A DNA stretch of 64,000 nt, from assembly GCF_028283685.1 (NCBI RefSeq), contig NZ_JAPWKF010000007.1, forward strand, positions 806,001 to 870,000. Reading direction: 5' to 3'. Both the position numbers and the translations under genes were made by a program. The notes below the pieces were generated by a model. It was not told the DNA's origin. It saw only the letters and a program-made list of their open reading frames with translations, and ran no database searches. Positions 55,763-64,000 of the stretch are shown in pieces. Every line of letters starts with the position of its first letter. Positions within the stretch are counted from its first letter, which is position 1. The DNA comes from Edaphobacter sp. (lineage in GTDB: Bacteria > Acidobacteriota > Terriglobia > Terriglobales > Acidobacteriaceae).

Positions 55763-56944
55763 ATGCACCGCATCTATCTTGACGCCAACGCGACGACGCC
55801 TCTGCTTCCCGAGGTCTTCGAGGCGATGCGTCCGTTTTATCTGGAACACTACGGCAACGCCAGCTCCATTCACCAGCAGGGCCAGCACGCCCGCGCCGCC
55901 GTCGATCATGCGCGTGAGGCCGTTGCACGCATGCTGCATTGCCGTCCAGCAGAGGTTGTCTTCACCTCAGGAGGCACGGAGAGCGACAACCTCGCCATCT
56001 TCGGCGTGCTCTCGCCCGGCGACCATCTCGTCACCTCTTCGATCGAGCACCATGCTGTACTGCATGCCGCCCACTCCCTCGAGTCGCGAGGCGTCGAGGT
56101 CACCTTCCTTCCGGTCACGGCAGAAGGCATCGTCGAGCCGGCAGAGCTGCTTGCGGCTCTCAAGCCGAACACCAAGCTGGTCAGCATCATGTACGCCAAT
56201 AATGAAACCGGGGTGATCCAGCCGATCGACGCCTTGGCAGGAATCGCTCACGCTGGCGGCGCACTGTTTCATACGGACGCAGTCCAGGCCGGTGGCAAGC
56301 TGTCGCTGGACGTCAGCGCGCATGGCCTGCTGAAAGACGTCGACATGCTCACACTCTCCGGCCACAAGATCTTTGCTCCCAAAGGAATAGGCATTCTGTA
56401 CGTGCGGCGTAACGTACGGCTCTCGCCGATGTTTCATGGCGGATCGCATGAGCGCCAGCGCCGCGCAGGCACCGAGAACGTCCCAGGCATCGTTGCCTTC
56501 GGCAAGGCCGTCGAGATCGGCACGGAATGGCTCAAGGGCGATGGCCCAACGAAGTTGGCTGCACGGAGGGACCGCCTCGAAAAAGGCATTCTGGCTGCCG
56601 TCGACGAAACAGGCGTCAATAGCGGAGCATCATCTCGCGTCGCCAACACGACGAGCATCTACTTCGATCACGTGGAGGCTGAGGCACTCCTTATCGCCCT
56701 GGATCTCAAGGGCATCTCGGTCAGCGGAGGAAGCGCCTGCCAGTCCGGCGCATCGGAGCCGTCGCACGTGCTGACCGCAATGGGACTGTCGCCCGCACGC
56801 GCACGCGCCACCATCCGGTTCTCGCTGTCGAAGCTGACCACTGAGGCAGAGGTCGACGATGTGCTGCGTATTCTTCCTGAGGCTGTGGCACACCTGCGTA
56901 CGCTCTCACCCACGTATCAAGCAGCAAAGGCGACGACAGTTTAG
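55763..56944 (+). CDS. Cysteine desulfurase
   Basis: PLP enzyme that takes sulfur from cysteine for Fe-S clusters, thiamine or tRNA thiolation. The 393-residue protein starts IYLDANATTPLLPEV, has PLP lysine K202 (SGHKIFAPKG) and the persulfide cysteine C326 in GGSACQSGA, with the short loop of class I (NifS/IscS) enzymes. No iscU or other isc/suf gene is adjacent, so the sulfur acceptor is unknown. It converges with the APC permease gene 16 nt downstream. Confidence 0.94.
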   Translation: MHRIYLDANATTPLLPEVFEAMRPFYLEHYGNASSIHQQGQHARAAVDHAREAVARMLHCRPAEVVFTSGGTESDNLAIFGVLSPGDHLVTSSIEHHAVLHAAHSLESRGVEVTFLPVTAEGIVEPAELLAALKPNTKLVSIMYANNETGVIQPIDALAGIAHAGGALFHTDAVQAGGKLSLDVSAHGLLKDVDMLTLSGHKIFAPKGIGILYVRRNVRLSPMFHGGSHERQRRAGTENVPGIVAFGKAVEIGTEWLKGDGPTKLAARRDRLEKGILAAVDETGVNSGASSRVANTTSIYFDHVEAEALLIALDLKGISVSGGSACQSGASEPSHVLTAMGLSPARARATIRFSLSKLTTEAEVDDVLRILPEAVAHLRTLSPTYQAAKATTV

Positions 56945-56960
56945 TCGCCGCCTCGCTCGC

Positions 56961-58829
56961 TTACAGATACCACGGGATATTGACCACCACGATCCGCTGA
57001 TTGCCCTTCACCAGCAGCAGCAGCTTCAACAGCTGAACGCGCTGGTTGTGCAGCAGATTCTCCCACCAGTGCCGGACAACCAGCTCCGGCAGTAGTACAG
57101 CTACCTTGCGACCGGGATTCTCCGACTCCAGCTCAAGGATGTAATCCATCAGCGGATTGATGATGAACCGGTACGTCGACGAGATCGACACCAGCTCAGG
57201 CTCGGAGAGCTTTTCCTGTCGGATGGGTGCGAGAATCTTCTCCTCCCACTCCGCCTCGATACTGGCATCTTCATCCTCGGAGTGAATGTGGACGATCTTC
57301 AGATCCTTGGACATCAACAGGCCGAAGCGTAGAGCTTTTTCCGCGATACGATCCCAGCGTGCCATGGGAATGACTACAAGCGGCTGCTGCAAGTTAGCCA
57401 GGCTTAGCGGAGTCATGTCCTGCATCTCGCGCTTCACACGGGTGTAATGGCGCTTGACGACCATCATCAGGACAATCAGCACCGGAATCAGCAGCGCCGT
57501 TACCCATGCGCCCGCTGTAAACTTCGCAACCAGTACAACGATCAGCGTGATGCCTGTCGCCACTGCTCCGAAGGCGTTGACGAACATATGCCACATCCGG
57601 CCGGGATGCTTGTCCATCTTCAGCCAGTGGACCACCATGCCGGCCTGCGAGAGTGTGAATGCGAGGAAGGCGCCGATGGCATAGAGCGGAATCAACTTGT
57701 CCGTGACACCACCGAAGAGGATCAGGATGACGGCGGTGAATCCTGTCAGCGCATAGACACCGTGCGTATAGAGGAGACGACGTCCGCGCAGCGTAAAGAC
57801 ATGCGGCAGGTAGTCGTGCATCGAGATGGCACGCGCCAGACGAGGAAAGTCTGCGAACGCTGTGTTCGCGCTCAGCGAGAGCGCCATCAACACGCTGCCC
57901 ATCGTGAAGTAATAGAACCATCCACGGCCAAAGACAGCCTGTGTCAGGATGCTCAGTACGCTCTGGTAGTTGTGGGCGTCAGGCTCCATGGCCGTCACGC
58001 CATAGGCCTTCGATAGCCATGCGATGCCGAACAGCAGCACGATCAGGGTTGCGACGATGATGGTGAGCGTCGTCTTCGCGTTCTTCGGGCGAGGCTCCTG
58101 AAACGCCATCACGCCGTTGGAGACGGCCTCAACACCTGTCATCGCAGCGCAGCCGCTGGCAAAGGTCTTCATCAGCAGCCACAGGCTGAGGTACTTCATC
58201 GTCGCCGGCAGCGCCGGAGGGGGGGCAATGACATACGCAGGATGCCAGCCGCTCATGTAGGCCTTGACTCCGCCGACAACGACCAGCGCCAGCAGGGTCA
58301 CCACAAAGAAGAATGTCGGCAGAATGAACGCCGCGCCCGTATCCTTCACACCACGCAGATTAACGATCGCAAGGATCGCCAGGATGACAAGACAGATGGA
58401 TAGCGTGTGATGATGCAGCGACGGCACGGCGGAGGTCAGCGCCGTCACACCGGCAGAGATACCCACGGCGGCCGTCAGGATGTAATCGATCATCAGCGCC
58501 GCTGCGGCCAGGAGACCTGCCCCATGGCCGAGGTTCTCGGTAGCCACGGTATAGGAACCGCCGCCTGCCGGGTAAGCCTCAATCGTCTGCCGATAGCTAA
58601 AAAATACGATCGTCAACAGGATGAGAATCGCCGTAATGACGGGAACGATGTGATCGAGTCCTGCGACCCCCAAGGGGATCAGCAGAGTCATCGCTGCTTC
58701 CGGTCCGTATGCGGCACTGGTGAGGGCGTCTAGCCCAAAGATAGGAATTCCCGCTGCGACTCCGATATGCTCGGCGCGTTCATCGCTGGTCGCCAGCGGC
58801 CGTCCGAAAAGTACATCAAAAAAAGACAT
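56961..58829 (-). CDS. APC-family amino acid permease
   Basis: A 622-residue transporter with about 12 membrane helices (residues 30-480) and a long cytosolic C-terminal part of about 140 residues (VVIPMARWDRIAEKALRFG, ILELESENPGRKVAVLLPEL). The first helices contain IPIFGLDALTSAAYGPEAAM, and YPAGGGSYTVA is the usual helix-3 motif. The hydrophilic tail resembles a USP-like domain seen in a subgroup of permeases (KtrB-like KUP is excluded by its motifs). The substrate is unknown. ATG at 58829 was chosen because MSFFDVLFGRPL starts the family; an in-frame TTG lies 30 nt upstream, and no strong ribosome site is seen for either. Confidence 0.87.
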   Translation of the reverse strand: MSFFDVLFGRPLATSDERAEHIGVAAGIPIFGLDALTSAAYGPEAAMTLLIPLGVAGLDHIVPVITAILILLTIVFFSYRQTIEAYPAGGGSYTVATENLGHGAGLLAAAALMIDYILTAAVGISAGVTALTSAVPSLHHHTLSICLVILAILAIVNLRGVKDTGAAFILPTFFFVVTLLALVVVGGVKAYMSGWHPAYVIAPPPALPATMKYLSLWLLMKTFASGCAAMTGVEAVSNGVMAFQEPRPKNAKTTLTIIVATLIVLLFGIAWLSKAYGVTAMEPDAHNYQSVLSILTQAVFGRGWFYYFTMGSVLMALSLSANTAFADFPRLARAISMHDYLPHVFTLRGRRLLYTHGVYALTGFTAVILILFGGVTDKLIPLYAIGAFLAFTLSQAGMVVHWLKMDKHPGRMWHMFVNAFGAVATGITLIVVLVAKFTAGAWVTALLIPVLIVLMMVVKRHYTRVKREMQDMTPLSLANLQQPLVVIPMARWDRIAEKALRFGLLMSKDLKIVHIHSEDEDASIEAEWEEKILAPIRQEKLSEPELVSISSTYRFIINPLMDYILELESENPGRKVAVLLPELVVRHWWENLLHNQRVQLLKLLLLVKGNQRIVVVNIPWYL

Positions 58830-58906
58830 GGCCGTATTCGATAGTACTGCCTCTGTCAAGCGAGGGACGAAACTCCAGCAAAAACAGACAGCGCTACACT
58901 GAATGC

Positions 58907-59473
58907 ATGGCGAACATCTACGAGATTCCAGTACACGACATCACCGGCGAACCCACCAGCCTTGGCGCTTATCGCGGCAAGGTTCTTCTGCTGGTGAACG
59001 TTGCCTCCCAATGTGGCCTCACCGGGCAGTACACCGCGCTTGAGCAGCTGTACTCGCGCTTCAAAGACGCCGGTCTGGTCGTCTGCGCATTCCCGGCCAA
59101 CGACTTTGGCGCACAGGAGCCGGGATCGAACGAAGAGATTCAGACCTTCTGCCGCTCGAACTTCTCCGTCGACTTCCCGATGTTTTCCAAGATCGCCGTC
59201 ACCGGCCCGGAGACGCATCCCCTGTATCAGGAGTTGATTGCCGCGCGGCCCCAAGCCTCCGGCGATTCGCGCGAGGGCCTCCGGCAGAACCTGAATGGCT
59301 TTCTCGCAGCCAAGCACAACGGAGCGTCGAGCAACCCGGAACCCGGCATCCTCTGGAACTTCGAGAAGTTCCTCATCGATCGCAATGGAAATGTCGTCGA
59401 TCGCTTCTCGCCTGAGATCACGCCAGACGATCCCCTGATCGTCGCCGCCGTGGAAACCGCCCTGAAGTCATAA
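58907..59473 (+). CDS. Glutathione peroxidase family (Cys type)
   Basis: Reduces peroxides with thioredoxin or glutathione. The 188-residue protein has the peroxidatic cysteine C36 in NVASQCGLTGQY and the conserved FPANDFGAQEPGSNEEI, plus ILWNFEKFLID near the end. Cys replaces selenocysteine, as in most bacteria. ATG at 58907 lies 78 nt from the divergent APC permease. The M61 peptidase gene follows 52 nt later. Confidence 0.94.
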   Translation: MANIYEIPVHDITGEPTSLGAYRGKVLLLVNVASQCGLTGQYTALEQLYSRFKDAGLVVCAFPANDFGAQEPGSNEEIQTFCRSNFSVDFPMFSKIAVTGPETHPLYQELIAARPQASGDSREGLRQNLNGFLAAKHNGASSNPEPGILWNFEKFLIDRNGNVVDRFSPEITPDDPLIVAAVETALKS

Positions 59474-59525
59474 CGACTCAGGGCTTTTATTTCATCGCCT
59501 TACGAGAGGACCCTCTACCCCACAG

Positions 59526-61430
59526 ATGACTTATCGTGCAGCCGTCCTGGCCCTTCCCTTGCTCACCACCACTGCCTTGCTGGCGCAACAGGCGCCCATA
59601 CGGATCACCGCCGACCTCACGGACGCGCCGCGCAAGCTTTATCACGCGGAGATCGATATCCCGGTGAAGCCGGGAACGGTCTCGCTGACGACACCGGAGT
59701 GGATCCCGGGCAATCACCGCCCCACCGGGCCGGCCAACGACATCACCGGAGTTGTCTTCACAGCGAACGGCAAGCCACTTACGTGGCGGCGCGATGACGA
59801 GGATCTTTACCAGTTCCACGTAACGGTCCCGGCCGGCGTAACGACGCTGCACGCTCATCTCGATTGCATCGTAACCTCGCGCGTCAGTCAGAAGATGGCC
59901 GTCCTCGAATGGGAAAAGCTCCTTCTTTATCCCGCGAAGACACCGGTGAAGGAGATTCCGATTCAACCCACCGTCGTTGTTCCAAAGGGCTGGGGTATCG
60001 GAACGGCGCTTACTCCCGTTGACGGATACGATGCGCAGCGTCCCAAGGGCGGCGCGACCCGCTATGCCCCAACCAATGTTGAGCAGCTTGAAGATTCTCC
60101 CGTCATCGCAGGCCAGTATTTTCATGAATTTGCGCTGGCGCCCGAGGTCTCACCGAAGCACTACATCGATGTCGTCTCGGATGGCCCGGAAGACTCTAAT
60201 CTTCGCCCGTCTCTGCTGGTGGAGCTGAACAATCTCGTCCGGGAATCGCTGGCGGCCTATGGGTCACATCACTACAACGCCTATCACTTCCTGCTGACTC
60301 TTTCAGACGTCGCGGGAGGCGAGGGCCTCGAGCATGGTCAGTCCTCCGACAACGGAGTTGGCGAGAAGGGCTTCGCAGACGACGCTCACCAGCTCGCCGA
60401 ATCCGACCTGCTCGCACACGAGTTCACGCACTCCTGGAACGGAAAATATCGCCGCCCCTACAACCTCTACCAGGACGATTTCGCCAAGATGCAGCAGGGA
60501 TCGCTGCTGTGGGTCTATGAGGGCCTGACGCAGTACATGGGCAACGTACTGGCAGCGCGATCGGGACTGAAGTCCCAGGACCAGTATCGCGATATGCTCG
60601 CGATGTCGGCCGCCAGCCTGGATTACAAGCCTGGACGTCAGTGGCGCTCAACGGAAGATACGGCAATCGCCGCCAGCATCCTGCGTGGCGGCAATCCTGC
60701 CTGGTCCAATTGGCGCCGCGGACAGGACTACTACCAGGAGGGCGAGCTGTTCTGGCTCGACGCAGACACACTAATCCGGCAGAAGACGAATGGACAGAAA
60801 TCGCTCACAGATTTCTTCCACCTCTTCCTGGCGAAGGGCGGCAACACAGGGCCTGAGATTCTGCCCTACACCCGGGAACAGCTCATCGGCGATCTGAATC
60901 AGGTGATGCCCTACGACTGGGCCAACTTTATTCATGAGCGTATCGACAACATCAATCCTCGCGCGGATCTAAGCGGCATCGAGCGCGGCGGCTACAAGCT
61001 TGTCTTCCACGACAAGCCCAGCGCCTCGGAGAAGACGATGGCTTCGACAGGAGGGCGGCGCGGTGGCCTCAACACCTGGTACTCGCTGGGACTGCGGCTT
61101 AGCTCCGATGGCGTTATCTCGGACGTTCGCTGGGGTTCTCCGGCAGACAAGGCCAACATCGCTCCTGGAGCGAAGATCCTGGCGGTCGATGGCAACATCT
61201 TCTCCGCTGACGCGCTCAAAGAGGCGATCCGTAATGCCAAGGGCAAGACCGAAGCGATTCACCTGATTCTGCAGATGGATACCTTCGTCTCCACGGCCAG
61301 CATCGACTATCACGGTGGAGAGCTCTACCCGGTGCTCGAGCGCATCGACGGCTCAACGGCCTATCTGGACGAGATCAGCAAGCCGCTAACAACTCCGGAG
61401 AAGGCCCCCACTGGGCACCCTGCCCCCTAA
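59526..61430 (+). CDS. Exported M61-family metallopeptidase with PDZ domain
   Basis: A 634-residue peptidase of the glycyl-aminopeptidase M61 family. It has a signal peptide (LALPLLTTTALLAQQ), an N-terminal beta domain, a thermolysin-like zinc site H298-E299-F300-T301-H302 (HEFTHSWNGKYRRP) with the third ligand in YEGLTQYMGN, and a PDZ domain at about residues 505-600 (LGLRLSSDGVISDVRWGSPADKANI). It probably works in the periplasm on Gly- or Ala-ending peptides. It ends at a strong terminator shared with the TonB-dependent receptor. Confidence 0.93.
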   Translation: MTYRAAVLALPLLTTTALLAQQAPIRITADLTDAPRKLYHAEIDIPVKPGTVSLTTPEWIPGNHRPTGPANDITGVVFTANGKPLTWRRDDEDLYQFHVTVPAGVTTLHAHLDCIVTSRVSQKMAVLEWEKLLLYPAKTPVKEIPIQPTVVVPKGWGIGTALTPVDGYDAQRPKGGATRYAPTNVEQLEDSPVIAGQYFHEFALAPEVSPKHYIDVVSDGPEDSNLRPSLLVELNNLVRESLAAYGSHHYNAYHFLLTLSDVAGGEGLEHGQSSDNGVGEKGFADDAHQLAESDLLAHEFTHSWNGKYRRPYNLYQDDFAKMQQGSLLWVYEGLTQYMGNVLAARSGLKSQDQYRDMLAMSAASLDYKPGRQWRSTEDTAIAASILRGGNPAWSNWRRGQDYYQEGELFWLDADTLIRQKTNGQKSLTDFFHLFLAKGGNTGPEILPYTREQLIGDLNQVMPYDWANFIHERIDNINPRADLSGIERGGYKLVFHDKPSASEKTMASTGGRRGGLNTWYSLGLRLSSDGVISDVRWGSPADKANIAPGAKILAVDGNIFSADALKEAIRNAKGKTEAIHLILQMDTFVSTASIDYHGGELYPVLERIDGSTAYLDEISKPLTTPEKAPTGHPAP

Positions 61431-61545
61431 GCGCTGAAGAGAAGCAGGGTGGGCCTGTAGTGCTCGCTACGGGCCCACCACATCGCCTGGATGATGTCTC
61501 TATCGTCTCGTGCCCCGTGTCACGTACGGCGCTTCCTGAGACACA

Positions 61546-61593
61546 AAAACGCTGGGCCCGCCAATCTATGATGGCGGACCCAGCGTTTTGTTT
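61546..61593. terminator. Bidirectional terminator between M61 and TonB receptor
   Basis: A 17-bp stem with one mismatch (61546-61563 with 61572-61589), flanked by AAAA and TTTTGTTT on the two sides. It ends both convergent transcripts. Confidence 0.88.
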
Positions 61594-61603
61594 GATGACC
61601 GGG

Positions 61604-64000
61604 TTAGAAGTTGAACGAGGCCTGCAGCATGATTCGGCGAACCGCCGTCGATGAGCTGAACGGTCCGCTTGCCAGCGTCGTGAACTGACCGAACCGCGGA
61701 GAACTCAAGCTGCTGGTCGGCGTTCCATACGGCACCATGTTGAACAGGTTGAACGCCTGGGCTCCGATCGTAAAGCTGTACTTGTGACCGGAGTTGGCGC
61801 CGCCCATTCCCATCGGACCGCCGCCGCCGGGGCCACGACCGCCGCCACCGCCACCACCGTGACGACCTCCGCCGGGACCACCCTGGCCACCGCCGCTGTT
61901 TCCGCCCTGCGCGGCTGCACCGGTCCTGGCTCCGAAGCCGAAGACCTTCGCCACGCGGAGGTTGATCGATACGTTTGCCGGCCCCGTGCAGTAGTCGTAA
62001 GGAACGCGGGTGAGGCTGCCCGTATTGGTCTCACTGAAGGAAGCAGCATCCCGGCAGTTGCCACTGGCGTTGTTCATGAAGTACGGACGGTCGTTGTAGA
62101 TCGACGATCCGTTCGGATCGAGGCCGCTGGTGAGGTTATACGGTGTGCCCGATTGAGCAATCATGAACGGGCTGGCCGTAATGCCGTAGCGGAAGTTCAG
62201 ACTGCCGCCAAAGACGCCGAACTGACGCTTGGCGAAGCTTGCAGGACCGTAATCAGCCTTCGTGTTGCTATTGCTGGTCGGGAAGAAGGTCGCACCCGTC
62301 GTATTCGCATTGGCCCAGCTGAGAGCATAGAAGCCAAAGAGATTGACGGAGCGTAGCCGGGCATTGCCGTTGAACAGGAGCTGGTTCTGACGGAAGACGC
62401 CACCGGACTGGAACTGGTAGTTATACGGCGTGGTCGGCGCGGCCTGATTTGCGACTGTGGGGTCGTAGTAGTTGCGCGTCAGATACTCGTGATTTCCACG
62501 CGCGTTGAGGTAGTTCACGGAGATCGTGCCAATACGGCCGATCTGCTGATCCATTCCGATCGCCGACTGCATGGTGTACGAACTGCGGATTCCATTGCCC
62601 AGCGAGTAGATCGTGCCACGACTCGTTGTGCTGCCGCCGCATCCCGCAGGATCGGCCGGCGTGCAGGTCACACCAGGATTGATGAAGGTCTGCTTTACCT
62701 GCGCGGTACCGTTCAACTGCTGCGTCGTCAGATAGTTGTCCAGTGTGAAGCGGTCATAAAAGAGACCGTAGCCGCCACGAATGACTGTGACCGGCGATTT
62801 GCCCTTGCCGCGCGGAATGCCCCAGGCAAAGGACACGCGCGGAGCAAAATCGTGATTACTGTTGATGACGTTTTGCGCTTCATAACGAAGACCGAAGCTG
62901 AGGGTCAGGTTCTTCTTCGCCTTCCAGTCATCCTCGGCATACAGCCCCACATCGTTCAGGCGGCCATGCACCGTCGCCTGGTTGATCGCCGTAACCGAGT
63001 ACTGTCCGGGCGTGCCGCACTGGTAGGAGGAGATGGCGGTAGCCTGGCATGTCTGGGTTATACCCGCGCAGCCGCTGGGCTTTGTCGTCTGGTTCGGGTC
63101 GGTGCAGGGGTCCAGCAGGTAGGAGTAGGTGAAGGTTCCGTTCTGCCCGGAGGTTGAGGTCAGATCCTCTCCCGTGGTGCGGAAACGGCCGCCCAGACGC
63201 ATGAAGTGCTTCTCCAGCGCGATCGAGGTATAGTTCTGAATCTCGATGTGCGAGCTGGTACTGCGTTGCGTTCCTGTGCTCGCGCCGCCGGCTGTCATGA
63301 TGCCCTGAACAGACAAGGTCGGGTCCGTGCTGAGCGGATCCTGCGAGGAGTTATCCCGCTGATATTCGAAGCGCGTCTCGTTGATTACACGGGCGCTGAA
63401 GATCTGCGTATCGCTGATCTGGACCGTGTTCTCCGTCGTGTTGGTGTTGTAGCCTGCCGACGGAAGCGCCGTGTTGCCGATGCCCGAGTTCTGGATGCCG
63501 TTGACGTTGTACTGATAACGGACCGTCAGCGTGTTCTTGTCGCCGAGGGCGAAGTCCACACGCGGCGAGATATCGCTGCGTGTCTGCGGATTCGGCACCG
63601 CACGGGCAGACTCCGGGTACGAGGCGAAGTAACTGCAACCGGTGATCTGGCCGGGAGGGCAAGGGGTTGTCGCATTCGCCGAGGTGGCGTAATAACCGCT
63701 CGGGTTCACAATGCTGTTGTTCTCGATGTTGCGGTGAGAACCGCCAACAGTGAACGAGGAGCTATGCGTCAGCGGACCGCTGATGCTGCCGATCATGAAG
63801 ATCGTGTGGTAGTCCGGCTGCGAGTTCGCCGATCCAAGGAACGGGTTCGAGGTGTTGAACGACTTGTCACCACCCTGGATGCTGAAGTTGCCATGAAACT
63901 TGTCGGTGCCGGGCTTGGTGAAGACTTCGACACGACCATAGCCCAGCTTGTCGTACTGCGCCGAGAATGGATTCTGATTGATGCGGATCTCGCGGATGGA
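61604..64000 (-). CDS. Oar-like TonB-dependent outer-membrane receptor, 5' truncated
   Basis: The frame is open to the right edge, giving 798 visible residues of a beta-barrel receptor of the Oar/CarboxypepD_reg type typical of Acidobacteriota. The visible start SIREIRINQNPFSAQYDKLGYGR is the end of the plug domain, and VEVFTKPGTDKFHGNFS enters the barrel. The missing part would contain the signal peptide, the carboxypeptidase-like domain and the TonB box. Many barrel strands are seen (for example DDWKAKKNLTLSFGLRYEAQN), and it ends with SFNF, the C-terminal aromatic typical of outer-membrane proteins. A glycine-rich insert of about 50 residues lies near the C-terminus (61787-61940). The ligand is unknown. 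Confidence 0.93.
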   Translation of the reverse strand, partial: SIREIRINQNPFSAQYDKLGYGRVEVFTKPGTDKFHGNFSIQGGDKSFNTSNPFLGSANSQPDYHTIFMIGSISGPLTHSSSFTVGGSHRNIENNSIVNPSGYYATSANATTPCPPGQITGCSYFASYPESARAVPNPQTRSDISPRVDFALGDKNTLTVRYQYNVNGIQNSGIGNTALPSAGYNTNTTENTVQISDTQIFSARVINETRFEYQRDNSSQDPLSTDPTLSVQGIMTAGGASTGTQRSTSSHIEIQNYTSIALEKHFMRLGGRFRTTGEDLTSTSGQNGTFTYSYLLDPCTDPNQTTKPSGCAGITQTCQATAISSYQCGTPGQYSVTAINQATVHGRLNDVGLYAEDDWKAKKNLTLSFGLRYEAQNVINSNHDFAPRVSFAWGIPRGKGKSPVTVIRGGYGLFYDRFTLDNYLTTQQLNGTAQVKQTFINPGVTCTPADPAGCGGSTTSRGTIYSLGNGIRSSYTMQSAIGMDQQIGRIGTISVNYLNARGNHEYLTRNYYDPTVANQAAPTTPYNYQFQSGGVFRQNQLLFNGNARLRSVNLFGFYALSWANANTTGATFFPTSNSNTKADYGPASFAKRQFGVFGGSLNFRYGITASPFMIAQSGTPYNLTSGLDPNGSSIYNDRPYFMNNASGNCRDAASFSETNTGSLTRVPYDYCTGPANVSINLRVAKVFGFGARTGAAAQGGNSGGGQGGPGGGRHGGGGGGGRGPGGGGPMGMGGANSGHKYSFTIGAQAFNLFNMVPYGTPTSSLSSPRFGQFTTLASGPFSSSTAVRRIMLQASFNF

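Noticed and set aside
56929..56951. Hairpin spanning the cysteine desulfurase stop codon
   Set aside because: Only a 6-bp stem with no T-tract; probably chance.

Overview
The window looks like a chromosomal stretch of an Acidobacteriota genome, most likely class Terriglobia (the Granulicella / Edaphobacter / Terriglobus group). This is inferred from three things: the large Oar-like TonB-dependent receptor at the right edge; several Tat-exported carbohydrate enzymes next to ordinary housekeeping genes; and the protein style of RpoZ, RimO and the cNMP-domain histidine kinase. Coding density is very high. I see no tRNA or rRNA gene, CRISPR array, insertion sequence or prophage. One structural RNA is present, the SRP RNA at 22117-22213 on the minus strand.

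Layout, left part. Positions 2-6123 hold a branched-chain amino acid cluster (ilvB, ilvN, ilvC). A GT11 fucosyltransferase-like gene and a Tat-exported GH127-like enzyme are interleaved with it. A Tat-exported sulfatase and a cytosolic cNMP-domain histidine kinase follow. A minus-strand block (9457-17751) holds a PLP decarboxylase, a DUF427 protein, a conserved unknown, topA, dprA, an exported UxuA-like protein and a DUF3565 protein. Then come mqnA (futalosine-route menaquinone), a DedA/VTT protein, a PadR plus seven-TM pair with a striking palindrome at its start, fabH, the SRP RNA, and two exported plant-polysaccharide enzymes (pectinesterase, GH1).

Middle part. An SDR lies divergent from an ArsR regulator, followed by a FUSC membrane protein. 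argG diverges from rimO, and rimO is overlapped by a 71-codon Cys-rich gene. A frameshifted SDR precedes yacG-pgpA. After a TIG/NHL propeller protein, a Tat-exported Gfo/Idh protein and alkB comes a compact series cinA-plsY-gpsA-(two tiny TM proteins)-ftsY-ribD-ribE, then a DJ-1 protein and another SDR. The minus strand then carries rho, rpoZ and a comM/yifB-type gene.

Right part. sdaA converges with a thiolase-methyltransferase pair. A 22-residue lysine-rich protein with a strong promoter converges with a coiled-coil membrane protein. thiO, citrate synthase, a DinB-like exported protein, a cysteine desulfurase, an APC permease, a Cys glutathione peroxidase, an M61 peptidase and the partial TonB-dependent receptor complete the window.

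How they fit together: most genes are core metabolism (branched-chain amino acids, arginine, riboflavin, phospholipid, menaquinone) and information processing (topA, dprA, rho, rpoZ, ftsY, ffs, alkB). The accessory theme is periplasmic or outer-membrane handling of complex carbohydrate: five Tat-type signal peptides, a pectinesterase and the TonB-dependent receptor. I did not find a clearly new multi-gene system. The best leads are the tiny lysine-rich protein, the PadR palindrome overlapping its own start codon, the glycan genes inside the ilv cluster, the rimO-coupled Cys-rich protein and the frameshifted SDR.
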